Source: Deinococcus ficus (GTDB lineage Bacteria > Deinococcota > Deinococci > Deinococcales > Deinococcaceae). From it: DNA of 64,000 bases. The DNA lies in the NCBI RefSeq assembly GCF_003444775.1, contig NZ_CP021081.1:2096001-2160000 (forward strand). Direction: 5' to 3'. Below, piece by piece: positions 37,972 through 46,862 of this stretch. The notes below the pieces were generated by a model. That model had not been told where the DNA came from and did not search any database. It saw nothing but the letters and a program-made list of their open reading frames with translations. How positions within the stretch are numbered: position 1 is the stretch's first letter; each line of letters starts with the position of its first letter. Position numbers and translations under genes: made by a program.

Positions 37972-38332
37972 AATCTTCCAACCACCTCATCTGTCGCAAC
38001 GAATCGCCAACGCCTTACTATGGATCCCTAAACACTAATCCAAATCTTATCAGTTTACCACTTTTCCTATTACAAGGATAGATCTAGCATTAAATTGCCT
38101 CGATTCAAAGATAGATGCGTTCGATGTCAAGACACTCGTGAATCATGCCCACCTTTACAGCTTCCATTGTAGACCATAGATTTATTGCCCCTCAAATTTC
38201 TCAGTAGGTGGCTGGTTACCCTTCTTCGGCAGGCGTCAAATCTCGACTCATGGGGCCATCTACCCCATGCTGTCTTCCACGGGAGTTCACAATTTGCGCT
38301 ACTCGACGAGATCGCTGTGTAGGCTGTCCTCG
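37972..38332. other. Divergent intergenic region upstream of RT
   Basis: About 360 bases separate the RT and DUF2075 genes. On the minus strand TTGTAA (38070-38075), 17 bases and TGATAA (38047-38052) form a candidate RT promoter with a leader of roughly 70 bases. The remaining AT-rich part shows no gene that I can support. An RT-associated RNA could also lie in the leader. Confidence 0.45.
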
Positions 38333-40243
38333 ATGCCTTCATCTCCCACACCCCCGAGTTCTCCCCTCTCCCTCTCTAACAAACTGTTTGTCGGAGAGGT
38401 GCCACTGTTCGTCGAGCAAGCTCTTAACAACGAGATTGCGGGGACGTTACGCGCAAACTTCGTGAGCGTCATGGGCCATAATCCCTCTCCCAGCGAAGCT
38501 AAATCTTGGAATAACTCCCTCCGTGAACTAGCATATATGTTAAGAGAGGCACATTTACCTTCCGTCTATATTGTCCTTGAGTATAAGCTGCCAATAAGTG
38601 GGAAGCGTCTCGACGTCTTGCTAACAGGCGTAGGAAATGACGGAAAATCGCGTGCAGTCATTGTCGAACTTAAACAGTGGGATAAAGCCCATAAAACCGA
38701 TATCGAGAATATGGTCGCTTGGTACAGCGGGAAAAAGGAGGCGCTGCATCTCCATCCCTCTGAACAAGCCGCTTCCTATGCCAGCCTGCTCCAGGGGTGG
38801 CACACCGCTTTTCATGCCGATGAAGGTCCGGCCATGGTCACGCTGTACCCTTGCGCCTTCTTGCACAGCGCGAACACATCAACCTGCGGCGACCTCCTGG
38901 ATGATCGATATGCCGCGGCTCTAAAGAAAGCGCCTCTGTTCATGGGCAACCAGCGCCAGGCATTTATTACATTCCTCCAAGGTCACCTTGGACATGGCGA
39001 CGGCAAGCCTACGCTCGACCTAATTCTGAACAGTCCACATAAGCCGTCCAAGAAACTGCTGGATCACGTGAATACTGAACTGGAAGGCCAGCCTGTCTAC
39101 ACCCTGATTGATCAACAGCTCCATGCGTACAACCTCGTCCTGTCGAAACTGGAGACTATCAACGAGGCGGACAAAAAGGCCGTCATCATCATCAAAGGCG
39201 GACCGGGAACAGGCAAAAGCGTCATCGCCGTGCGGTTGTTGGGCGCTTTGGCAAGGGAGCACCGAACCGTCGTGCATGCCACGGGCTCCAAGGCGTTCAC
39301 CACCAATCTCAAAGCCACGGTTAGCAAACAGGCAGGCACGTTCTTCAAGTACTTCAACAACTTCAGTCACGAGGGCAACGAGACAGTGGATGTGCTCATC
39401 GCCGATGAAGCGCATCGACTGAGAGAGTCCAGCAATGGCCGCTATACCCCGAAAGACCGACGCAGTGACCGGGCGCAGGTCGAAGAGCTCATTGATGTGG
39501 CGAAGGTCTCGGTGTTTCTCCTGGATGCTCGTCAGGTGGTGCGGCCAGGCGAAGTTGGAACGCCCGATCTCATTGAAGCGGCAGCCAAGGCTCGGGGGGC
39601 GGACGTTCACGTCTTGGAATTAGACGGACAGTTTCGGTGTTCCGGCTCCGAAGGGTATCTGGAGTGGTTGAGCGCAACGCTGGGCCTGGGGGGCGCTGCC
39701 GACGTCTCCTGGAAGGACGAGTATGAGTTCCGCCTGGTGGACTCTCCGGAAGCTCTCGAGGCCCAATTGCAAGCCCGGATCGACGAGAAGTTCACCGCCC
39801 GCATGGTCGCCGGTTTCTGCTGGAAGTGGTCGAAGCCTGACAAGAACAACGAGTTGCTGCCCGATGTGGTGATTGGGGACTGGCAGCGCCCATGGAACCG
39901 CCAAGAGAAAGGTGGCGAACCGCCTCATCGCCACCCCTACACCATCTGGGCGAACCAGCCCCAGGGATTCAACGAGATCGGGTGCATCTACTCTGCCCAG
40001 GGATTTGAATTTGACTATTGCGGCGTGATCTTTGGGCCTGACCTCGTGTACCGGGGAACGGAATGGGTCGCGGTGAAGGAAGCGAGCCAGGACACGGTGG
40101 TGAAGCGCTCTAAAGAGCAGATGGTTACGCTGCTGCAGAACACCTATCGGGTCTTGATGTCACGCGGCATGAAAGGCACCATGGTGTACTTCATGGATCC
40201 AGAGACCCGGGCATACTTCGAGCGCGCGCTGAAAAGCCAATAA
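38333..40243 (+). CDS. DUF2075 helicase-like protein with nuclease-like N-terminus
   Basis: A protein of about 636 residues (start uncertain; a frame from 38267 adds 22 residues). The N-terminal third has a PD-(D/E)XK-like pattern: EYKLPISGKRLDVLLTG ... AVIVELKQWDK. The centre is a P-loop superfamily 1-type domain of DUF2075: Walker A IIKGGPGTGKSVIA, Walker B VDVLIADEAHRL, and later LDGQFRCSGSEGYLEWL and SAQGFEFDYCGVIFG with NTYRVLMSRGMKGTMVY. It is a predicted DNA/RNA helicase-nuclease, a type common in defence islands. Convergent with a MazG-type gene, a neighbour pairing I have seen for this family. Confidence 0.85.
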   Translation: MPSSPTPPSSPLSLSNKLFVGEVPLFVEQALNNEIAGTLRANFVSVMGHNPSPSEAKSWNNSLRELAYMLREAHLPSVYIVLEYKLPISGKRLDVLLTGVGNDGKSRAVIVELKQWDKAHKTDIENMVAWYSGKKEALHLHPSEQAASYASLLQGWHTAFHADEGPAMVTLYPCAFLHSANTSTCGDLLDDRYAAALKKAPLFMGNQRQAFITFLQGHLGHGDGKPTLDLILNSPHKPSKKLLDHVNTELEGQPVYTLIDQQLHAYNLVLSKLETINEADKKAVIIIKGGPGTGKSVIAVRLLGALAREHRTVVHATGSKAFTTNLKATVSKQAGTFFKYFNNFSHEGNETVDVLIADEAHRLRESSNGRYTPKDRRSDRAQVEELIDVAKVSVFLLDARQVVRPGEVGTPDLIEAAAKARGADVHVLELDGQFRCSGSEGYLEWLSATLGLGGAADVSWKDEYEFRLVDSPEALEAQLQARIDEKFTARMVAGFCWKWSKPDKNNELLPDVVIGDWQRPWNRQEKGGEPPHRHPYTIWANQPQGFNEIGCIYSAQGFEFDYCGVIFGPDLVYRGTEWVAVKEASQDTVVKRSKEQMVTLLQNTYRVLMSRGMKGTMVYFMDPETRAYFERALKSQ

Positions 40244-40266
40244 GACAGCCTTACCCGCCTATGTGG

Positions 40267-40644
40267 TCAGCGTTTGGCGGCCGAGCCCCGCACTTCGTGT
40301 GCGGGGTATTTCCGTGCATTCTTCTGCAGTTTGCGGTGGACTGCTGTCTCGAGATCGACCCCAAGCTTTCCCGACAGTTGCAGGAGGTAAAGCATGACGT
40401 CCGCCAATTCGTCTTCCACTGCGCTGAGGTCGATGCCGGCGTCTGCGGGGGCCCGAGATTGCTCTTCGGTGAGCCATTGAAAGTGCTCAACGAGTTCAGC
40501 CACCTCCACAGAGAGCGCCATGGCCAGGTTCTTGGGGCTATGGAATTGATCCCAATCCCGTTCGGCCGCAAATGCCCGAAGTTGAGCTTGCAGGTCTTGA
40601 AGGTCCACGTGCGAACTATGCCATTCCAGCACGCCTGAACGCAT
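40267..40644 (-). CDS. MazG-like nucleotide pyrophosphohydrolase
   Basis: This 125-residue all-alpha NTP pyrophosphohydrolase shows the core motifs LSVEVAELVEHFQWL (ExxE) and VEDELADVMLYLLQL (ExxD). It belongs to the RS21-C6/dCTPase-like MazG group that hydrolyses dNTPs to monophosphates. In defence settings such enzymes can deplete or sanitise nucleotide pools. It is downstream of the interrupted membrane-protein gene on the same strand (27-base gap) and convergent with the DUF2075 gene. Confidence 0.88.
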   Translation of the reverse strand: MRSGVLEWHSSHVDLQDLQAQLRAFAAERDWDQFHSPKNLAMALSVEVAELVEHFQWLTEEQSRAPADAGIDLSAVEDELADVMLYLLQLSGKLGVDLETAVHRKLQKNARKYPAHEVRGSAAKR

Positions 40645-40785
40645 TGAGCGGAGCGGCCGCGGGCAGAGAGGTCAGCCCTTCCCTCCCCCGTCTGCGGTCG
40701 CCCTCTCAAAGGAAAAGCTGGGTCGGGGCGCGTGCCAGAGCGCTTGCAATTGCGCATCAAGTTCCACCCAGTTCTGGTCGATTAA

Positions 40786-41639
40786 GAGCGCCTATCAAAA
40801 CCTCAGGTTGGGGGCGCAAGGTGAGGCATGGCCACCTCCCTGGTCAGCGACGAGTTGTGGCAGCTGATTCAGCCACTGCTCCCACCCGAAACACCCAGAC
40901 CCAGAGGCGGCCGACCCCGGGTGCCTGACCGAGCCGCACTGGAAGGCATCCTCTACTTGCTCAAGACCGGCATCGGCTGGGAACACCTCCCCCGTGAGCT
41001 CGGGTATGGCAGCGGCATGACCTGCTGGCGACGGCTGCGGGACTGGCACGCGGCGGGTGTCTTCACCCGCCTGCACCAGGTGCTCCTTGACCGGATGGCG
41101 CAGGCGGATCACCTCGACTGGTCACGGGCGTGTGTGGACAGCACGAGCATCCCCGCCGCCCGGGGGGGGCCCAGACCGGCCCGAACCCCACGGATCGCGG
41201 CCGGCCAGGCAGCAAACGTCATGTGATCGTCGATGGCCGCGGGACGCCGCTGGCGGTGCTGATCTCGCCAGCGAATCGGCATGACAGCATGCTGTTCGAA
41301 GCGCTGCTGGACGCGGTGCCGCCCATCCACAATGGGCGGCGTGGGCATCCTCGCACCCGCCCAGAGAGGCTTCATGCGGACAAGGCGTACGACATTCCCC
41401 GGTGCCGCCGGGCATGCCACAAACGTGGGATCAAAGTGCGAATTGCACGCCGGGGTCGAGAGTCGAGTGAGCGGTTGGGACGGCACCGCTGGGTGGTGGA
41501 GCGGACACTGGCATGGTTCAGCCGCTTCCGTCGGCTTCGGGTGCGGTACGAGGTGCGGGCGGACATCCACCTGGCGTTCACGCAGTTGGCCTGCTGCCTC
41601 ATCACGTTCAAGCAGCACCAACGGTTTTGTTAGGCACTC
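40786..41639 (+). mobile_element. IS5-like insertion sequence, element 1 (854 bp)
   Basis: Ends are imperfect inverted repeats GAGCGCCTATCAAAACC and GAGTGCCTAACAAAACC (15/17). It is flanked by a TAA duplication (40783-40785 and 41640-41642). It carries one transposase in two frames and has inserted in the 3' part of the membrane-protein gene. Confidence 0.92.
40828..41633 (+). CDS. IS5-like transposase with -1 frameshift
   Basis: Two overlapping frames encode one DDE transposase. Frame 1 (40828-41226) has the N-terminal DUF4096-like domain (LVSDELWQLIQPLLPP ... GCVDSTSIPAARGG region). Frame 2 (to 41633) has GPNPTDRGRPGSKRHVIVDG, LHADKAYD and the C-terminal RRGRESSERLGRHRWVVERTLAW with the final catalytic Glu. 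The frames join at a run of eight G at 41162-41169, where a -1 slip gives a continuous protein of about 268 residues. This is the usual programmed frameshift of these IS. Confidence 0.9.
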
Positions 41640-42888
41640 TAAGTCCTGGAACGCGCGGTTGCTTCGCTGTGGCAGGTCAATCAATCGCAGCTTCATCTCT
41701 GGCAAGAGGTAGCGGCCGAAGGCTCCCCATTGGGCCAAGCTGATGGCCAAGGGACTTTGATGAAGCGCAATCTTTCCAGCATTGAAGCCGCAGGCCGTTC
41801 CATGGGCAACCAACAGCATGGTGCAAAGCTTCGGCTGCCCCGCGTGTGGAAGTGCCTCTTTCAGGCCTTTGCCCGCCCACAGTTGCCGTGCGAGGTAAGC
41901 CACCCGAACCAGGATTTCAATCAACAACACTGGAATGCTGGTGGCAAGAAAATGCCGAAAGTCATATCCATCGCGGTACATCAAGCGAGACAGTTCCGCC
42001 ACGCTGTATCCATGCGGGGTGAATTCACCCCACTGAACGCCCTGAAACAAACCCATCAGGGGGGCCGGTAATCCGGCTGGTGTATTTACGTCCGACAACA
42101 GGTGGCCAAATTGCCGGGAGATCGCCTCGAACAAGGAAGCAGCTGCCCGTTCAGGTTGATTGGTCTGACAGATCAGCTTGCCGTCCACCCCAATGGCGGT
42201 AAACGTACCCCGCAGGATATCGGCGACGCCAAAGATGAACCCAAGGAGCGGGTCATGACCTAAAGAGTGGAGGCGGTGAGTGCTGGGGTTCAATCCGGGG
42301 ATCGGCGTCCCCAAGCCATTGTTGATACTGGGATCATAGGGAACTTTGCAGGACGCTTCGAACTCGCGGCGAAGGGACTCTGGAATGCCTTTTTGCAGGA
42401 GATCATGCACCCAAGCATTCAGCGAACCCCCAGGACGCGGCGGTTGGCCAAAGCGCGAACCGGCGGGGGGAAGGTGCACCAGCGCCAGGTCAACAATGCC
42501 CGCCAAGGTTCCGGCGAGCCCAGCAATGGCGAGATCCACCACATCTAAGCGGTAAGGCGCCAAAACAGCTTCCCGAGCCTGCTGGATGCGTTCATCAACC
42601 TGATGAATCTCCTCCGCTGTCAGGAGATCTTCAATCCGGACCGGGACTGCGCTGTCATTTCGGGCGGAGGCGACAAGATCGGCCCATGAGATGAAAGGCC
42701 CTGCAGGAGTCTCGATCGTTGGAGCCGGGCTTCCTAGCCGAGCGGCTATCGATGTCACGCCCAGCCCTTGAAGCAACTGCTCTGCGTCCTGGATGGCCGC
42801 ATCTATCGCAAAACGATCATCTTGACCTTTACGTTGCAGTTCTTGCAGTTCCTGACGGTGCTTCCCCAAAACGTCTAGGATCTCCTGC

Positions 42889-43431
42889 TTAGTTTGGTAG
42901 GGCATCAGGACCCAGATCCTCCCCCAAGCGCCGAATGGCGTCTTTCAGCAGCACGACAAGGCTCTCCAGGTATTCTTGCCGTTCGCGCGTGGCGTTGGCA
43001 TCTTTGCGAAGTTGTTCAATCAATTTCTGATGCTGTTGCAAGGCCTCTTGGAAGAGGACCTGCTCCCGCCGCTTCAAGTGCTTCTGGTTTCGTCCATTCA
43101 CGAAGGCGTAGCCGCCCACAGCGAGAGCAGCGACAGGCAAGGCCGCCACGGCCAGCCCTGCGACCATGCCTCCCCCGACCACAGCGCCCACGCCCGCCAG
43201 TCCTGATGTTAAGGCGGCGGCGCCTGATGTCCCTGCGGCGGCCGCCCCACTGATCCAAGCGGCACTGGCTGCGCCACCCATGAGCGTTCCTACTGCAGCG
43301 CCCAACACATCGGGAATTGAACTTGTCCGTATGGTCCTGGTGTTGTCCGCTAAGGCAGCCGCCGCTTCACTCAGCAGCTTCTCAACCGCAGTCAGGGCCT
43401 CGAGGGTCGGGTAATTTTTCCGCTTTGACAT
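42889..43431 (-). CDS. Glycine-zipper membrane protein
   Basis: A 180-residue protein. The N-terminal helix (TLEALTAVEKLLSEAAAALADNT) leads into about 70 Gly/Ala-rich hydrophobic residues (VLGAAVGTLMGGAASAAWIS ... GLAGVGAVVGGGMVAGLAVAAL). A basic coiled-coil tail follows (LKRREQVLFQEALQQHQKLIEQL). The Gly zipper is typical of membrane-inserting oligomers. It overlaps the start of the IS-split gene by 17 bases and is first in that operon. I do not recognise a named family. A membrane effector or its assembly partner is a reasonable guess in a defence island. Confidence 0.72.
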   Translation of the reverse strand: MSKRKNYPTLEALTAVEKLLSEAAAALADNTRTIRTSSIPDVLGAAVGTLMGGAASAAWISGAAAAGTSGAAALTSGLAGVGAVVGGGMVAGLAVAALPVAALAVGGYAFVNGRNQKHLKRREQVLFQEALQQHQKLIEQLRKDANATRERQEYLESLVVLLKDAIRRLGEDLGPDALPN

Positions 43432-43908
43432 TGGTTCTCCGATTAATCAGGCTGTTTGCCATATCTAAGCGGTACGCGACTTACGGGGTCATGACAAGTG
43501 AAACGTGCCCCACATTCAGGCACGTCGCCTGAGAGGAGCAATATCCAAAAAGCCTCCCTGTTGTCGCCGCCCACACCGTCGTGCCGATTTGCTAAAGACT
43601 ATTCTCGCGGCGCTGCGCATTGGGTGCCTTCTTTACAAGGGAATCTTCTTTAGCGCGTTGATGCGACTAACACGACCGACGTACCCTCATTACGTCATCT
43701 GCATCCCGATGGTGTGAAGGACCGATCGGCTCAGCGGCTTAGAAAGTAGGGCTGACGCTCCGAACAAGGAAGTTCCAGGGAGCAAGCCAGGGCGCGGCGG
43801 TCCTCGTTATCCCCAGGCCACCACGTTAAAGGTTTGGGGGGGGGCAGAGTGTTCACGGATAAAACCGTCACATTTCCCGAGGAGGTCGTGCTAGGACTGA
43901 AGGCACTC
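43432..43908. other. Divergent intergenic region
   Basis: 477 bases between the glycine-zipper gene (minus) and the HsdR-N-like gene (plus). No gene or clear regulatory motif can be supported. A G-run (43839-43846 area) and modest AT-rich patches are present. Confidence 0.4.
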
Positions 43909-45027
43909 ATGGACTTCTCAGATCGCATCCAGGATTTGGCCAAGCGGATCCCCCGTCAACTTGAGAGCGTTTCAACGGAGGAGGCAACCAAACACGCGTT
44001 CGTGCTCCCGTTTATCTCAGCGTTAGGCTACGACGTCTTCGATCCCAGCGAAGTGACGCCTGAACTCATCGCCGATGTGGGCATCAAAAAAGGCGAGAAA
44101 GTGGACTACGCCATTTTACGGGAAGGCAAGCCAGCAATGATTTTCGAGTGCAAAGCCCACAGCACCAATCTTGATACAGCCCACTTTTCTCAATTGCATC
44201 GCTATTTCCATGTTACAGATACACGGTTCGCCGTTTTAACAAACGGAGTGGTCTACCGATTCTTTACTGATTTAGAACAGGCCAACAAGATGGACAGCAA
44301 ACCCTTCTTCGAGATCAACCTCCTTGATCTTAAGGAAAGCAGCCTTGATGAGCTGAAAAAGTTTACAAAATCGCAATTCGACGTTACCAACATTCTCAAC
44401 ACGGCCAGTGAGCTGAAGTATGTACGAGAGCTCAAGCGTCATCTCGCAGATGAACTACAGGTTCCCAGCGACGAATTCGCCCGTCTCTTCATTTCTCGCC
44501 TCCACGAGGGTGTCATCACTGCCAAAGTACGGGCACAATACACACCGTTTATTACTAAGGCCTGGAATGAACTACTGGGCGAGATTTTCAATGACCGACT
44601 GAAACACGTCATTGGCCAGCCAAACCGTTCCGCGACTACCATATCTGATGCCACTTCTGAGGAGGCAGCTGTTCTGCCGGATGAAGAAGCGGGCGATCAG
44701 TCTGACAGCGGCAAAGACATAGAAACTACTGCAGATGAGATTCAAGGATTCATGATTATTCGTGCTGTTGCCGCTGCTGTTGTTGACGTTCAGCGCGTCG
44801 TAATGCGGGACGTCCAGAGCTATTGCGGCGTTCTCTTGGATGATAACAATCGCAAACCCTTGTGCCGCCTCTATCTCTCAGGGAAGAAATGGCAGGTTGG
44901 CCTGTTTCATACTGAAGACCGGAAAGAGATCCGTTTCCCTCTCAACAACCTCTCCGACCTCTACCAGCATGCGGATAAAATCCGTACGACAATTGAACGG
45001 TATGACGCCAAAGTCGAATCCGCCTAG
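43909..45027 (+). CDS. HsdR N-terminal-like nuclease-domain protein
   Basis: The 372-residue protein starts MDFSDRIQDLAKRIPRQLES and continues TEEATKHAFVLPFISALGYDVFDP ... KGEKVDYAILREGKPAMIFECKAH. That is the type I restriction R-subunit N-terminal nuclease domain (PD-ExK: D in VDYAI, ECK). No helicase domain follows. The C-terminal 130 residues hold a small beta domain (GFMIIRAVAAAV ... LCRLYLSGKKWQVGLF). The ATG at 43909 fits family N-termini; a frame from 43834 is less likely. Stand-alone proteins of this type are common in defence islands; the function is not established. Confidence 0.85.
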   Translation: MDFSDRIQDLAKRIPRQLESVSTEEATKHAFVLPFISALGYDVFDPSEVTPELIADVGIKKGEKVDYAILREGKPAMIFECKAHSTNLDTAHFSQLHRYFHVTDTRFAVLTNGVVYRFFTDLEQANKMDSKPFFEINLLDLKESSLDELKKFTKSQFDVTNILNTASELKYVRELKRHLADELQVPSDEFARLFISRLHEGVITAKVRAQYTPFITKAWNELLGEIFNDRLKHVIGQPNRSATTISDATSEEAAVLPDEEAGDQSDSGKDIETTADEIQGFMIIRAVAAAVVDVQRVVMRDVQSYCGVLLDDNNRKPLCRLYLSGKKWQVGLFHTEDRKEIRFPLNNLSDLYQHADKIRTTIERYDAKVESA

Positions 45028-45171
45028 TACATGCACCAAATGTACTTAAAAATCAAATGAATTCCCCTCTCAAAAAAGGATATCCGTTATGATCGGCCTT
45101 CTGAGCAACCCAGGCTGCGAAACGGAATCTATTTTCGAACAACTCTCCTTCTCATTAAACGAGTCCTCTTC

Positions 45172-46701
45172 ATGACAGCGACTGCTAACAAAAGCGTAGT
45201 GAATTTGGATCAGCTGGATGGCCTTGACTTTGAACACCTTATGGCCAAAATCTTTGAGTGTCTGGGATATCAAGTGAAAGTGACACCGGGTAGCAATGAT
45301 TTTGGTCGTGACCTCATTTTAGTAAAGCAAGGTGAAACGACGATAGTCGAATGCAAGCATCATATTGGCAATATTGGCCGGCCCGTTGTTCAGAAGCTGC
45401 ACAGTGCCACAGATACTCACCCTACCGCCTATCGGGCTATTCTCGTCTCCACGAGCGGTTTCACTCCTGGTGCTCGAGAATACGTAGACTTGCTCCACAA
45501 GCAGGGAAAAATCGACATTGAGCTTTGGGACTTTAAAAAGTTAGTTTCGATTGCGCAGTCAGTTAACATTTCTTTGTTGTCTAAAGCACGGGGGCATCAC
45601 ACAGCCATGGTTATGCCCGCTAGAACGCAAGAGCAGCTGCAGCGAACAGTAACAACTCAAGTCATGAAGCTCGCTTCACACCCTCGTCAACTTGAACGGG
45701 AACTAGTTCTAGGGGATTTTCAGACAAAGTATGTAGCTGGTGCCCTCATTACCTATCGGGTGGACAAACGGTTTTCCGTCTCGGAGCGTTCCCTCTACCA
45801 TGCCCATGAGCTTGGGACAGAACTGGTCTTCGACAACGCTACTCCCGCCGAAAAGACCTACTGGATTCAAGGGGATTTTCAGCGGGAGCAAAGTGAGTCT
45901 TTCGGAGTTATCCCCGCCATCGCAGAACTTGTAGATGTGGTTGATCGTCACCTACCGACCGTCCAGAGACAGGTGGCGAGGCGTCTATCCAAAAAGGTTT
46001 CGTACACGGGAAGGAACAACCGGCAGTACGAGAAAGAGTGCGTTGTATCCCCACAGGACGTTCGGGCGAGCGGTGTCGGTGTTTTGACTGCACGCCAGCG
46101 AGGCGTCTTCAAAATCGGACCTCAAAAGTACGTCCTCCATTACGCTGACGATCGTGCACGCGTGCCCCTCCTAACTTCTACCGAAGGCTTCCGTTTTGGG
46201 CCGGAGGGGCTTCAGCGGGGCGATGGTAGCGTGTGCAATGACTGTGCGAGCATCACATCTAAGCGACACAGCCGGCGCTGTCAGTCTTGCCACCGAACTC
46301 TCTGTCCGGCACACATATGGAAATTGCCTCGCCGCTTTCCACTCCGATGGGTGGGGTTGTGTTCTGACTGCTATGTGAACGCTCGGTGCCGTGAAGAACA
46401 CCTGGAACCTCAAGGCGCTCTGCGCCCTGTGGCTCTCCATGGGGTACTTGCCCTTATCCCAGGCTTGCCCTTTTTACTAGCCAACCGGCAATGGGAAGCG
46501 GCTGCTCTCATTCTGGGACCTGCGACCTTCCTCCTTGGCACCTGGCGGCTAGGTCTGCCTATGGCTGTCGCTTATATGGTTCTTCTCGCAACTAACCTTT
46601 TTGCGTTTCTCTTTTGGCGTATCCGTATTGCCTGGCACGCGCGCAACGTCCGCCGGCTCACCACTTACACTCCAGCCTGGACATCCGAATCGATCAGATA
46701 A
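45172..46701 (+). CDS. Mrr-like nuclease with zinc and membrane tail
   Basis: A 509-residue protein. The N-terminal Mrr_cat domain is DFEHLMAKIFECLGYQVKVT, GSNDFGRDLIL and TTIVECKHH, giving the D-ExK catalytic set, with VVQKLHSA after it. A middle domain of about 200 residues is unassigned. Near residue 360 is a double zinc ribbon (CNDCASI ... CQSCHRTLCPAH ... CSDC). The C-terminus has three hydrophobic helices (about 425-485). An Mrr nuclease anchored to membrane is an unusual architecture. It follows the HsdR-N-like gene by 144 bases on the same strand. Confidence 0.84.
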   Translation: MTATANKSVVNLDQLDGLDFEHLMAKIFECLGYQVKVTPGSNDFGRDLILVKQGETTIVECKHHIGNIGRPVVQKLHSATDTHPTAYRAILVSTSGFTPGAREYVDLLHKQGKIDIELWDFKKLVSIAQSVNISLLSKARGHHTAMVMPARTQEQLQRTVTTQVMKLASHPRQLERELVLGDFQTKYVAGALITYRVDKRFSVSERSLYHAHELGTELVFDNATPAEKTYWIQGDFQREQSESFGVIPAIAELVDVVDRHLPTVQRQVARRLSKKVSYTGRNNRQYEKECVVSPQDVRASGVGVLTARQRGVFKIGPQKYVLHYADDRARVPLLTSTEGFRFGPEGLQRGDGSVCNDCASITSKRHSRRCQSCHRTLCPAHIWKLPRRFPLRWVGLCSDCYVNARCREEHLEPQGALRPVALHGVLALIPGLPFLLANRQWEAAALILGPATFLLGTWRLGLPMAVAYMVLLATNLFAFLFWRIRIAWHARNVRRLTTYTPAWTSESIR

Positions 46702-46862
46702 CAACAAATTCCTCAGTTTCCTCTCTGATGCGCCCTGCTGTGCGCAGAGGGTGATCAGAGGGAAGCGGAAGCGTGCCTTGATTGGATAAGCCGGCTCTGA
46801 GTATAGGTTCGTTGAATGGGGGCAGCGTTGTCTGACGCAAAAACTCCGTCAGTCCGCCTTCG

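Larger units (their letters stand above)
40672..42905 (-). pseudogene. Large membrane-associated protein gene split by IS
   Basis: Removing the IS at 40786-41639 and one TAA duplication restores a continuous frame. Codons ...QDL read into IDQNWVELDAQLQALWH and stop at TGA 40672-40674, giving 458 residues. With the IS present the frame runs into IS sequence after residue 421 and stops at 41109. The protein has a coiled N-terminus (KHRQELQELQRK), hydrophobic segments (VVDLAIAGLAGTLAGIVDLAL; SIPVLLIEILVRVAYLA) and a conserved-looking LGHDPLLGFIFGVADILRG block. I do not recognise the family. Its start overlaps the glycine-zipper gene by 17 bases, so the two were cotranslated; the MazG gene follows. 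Confidence 0.85.
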
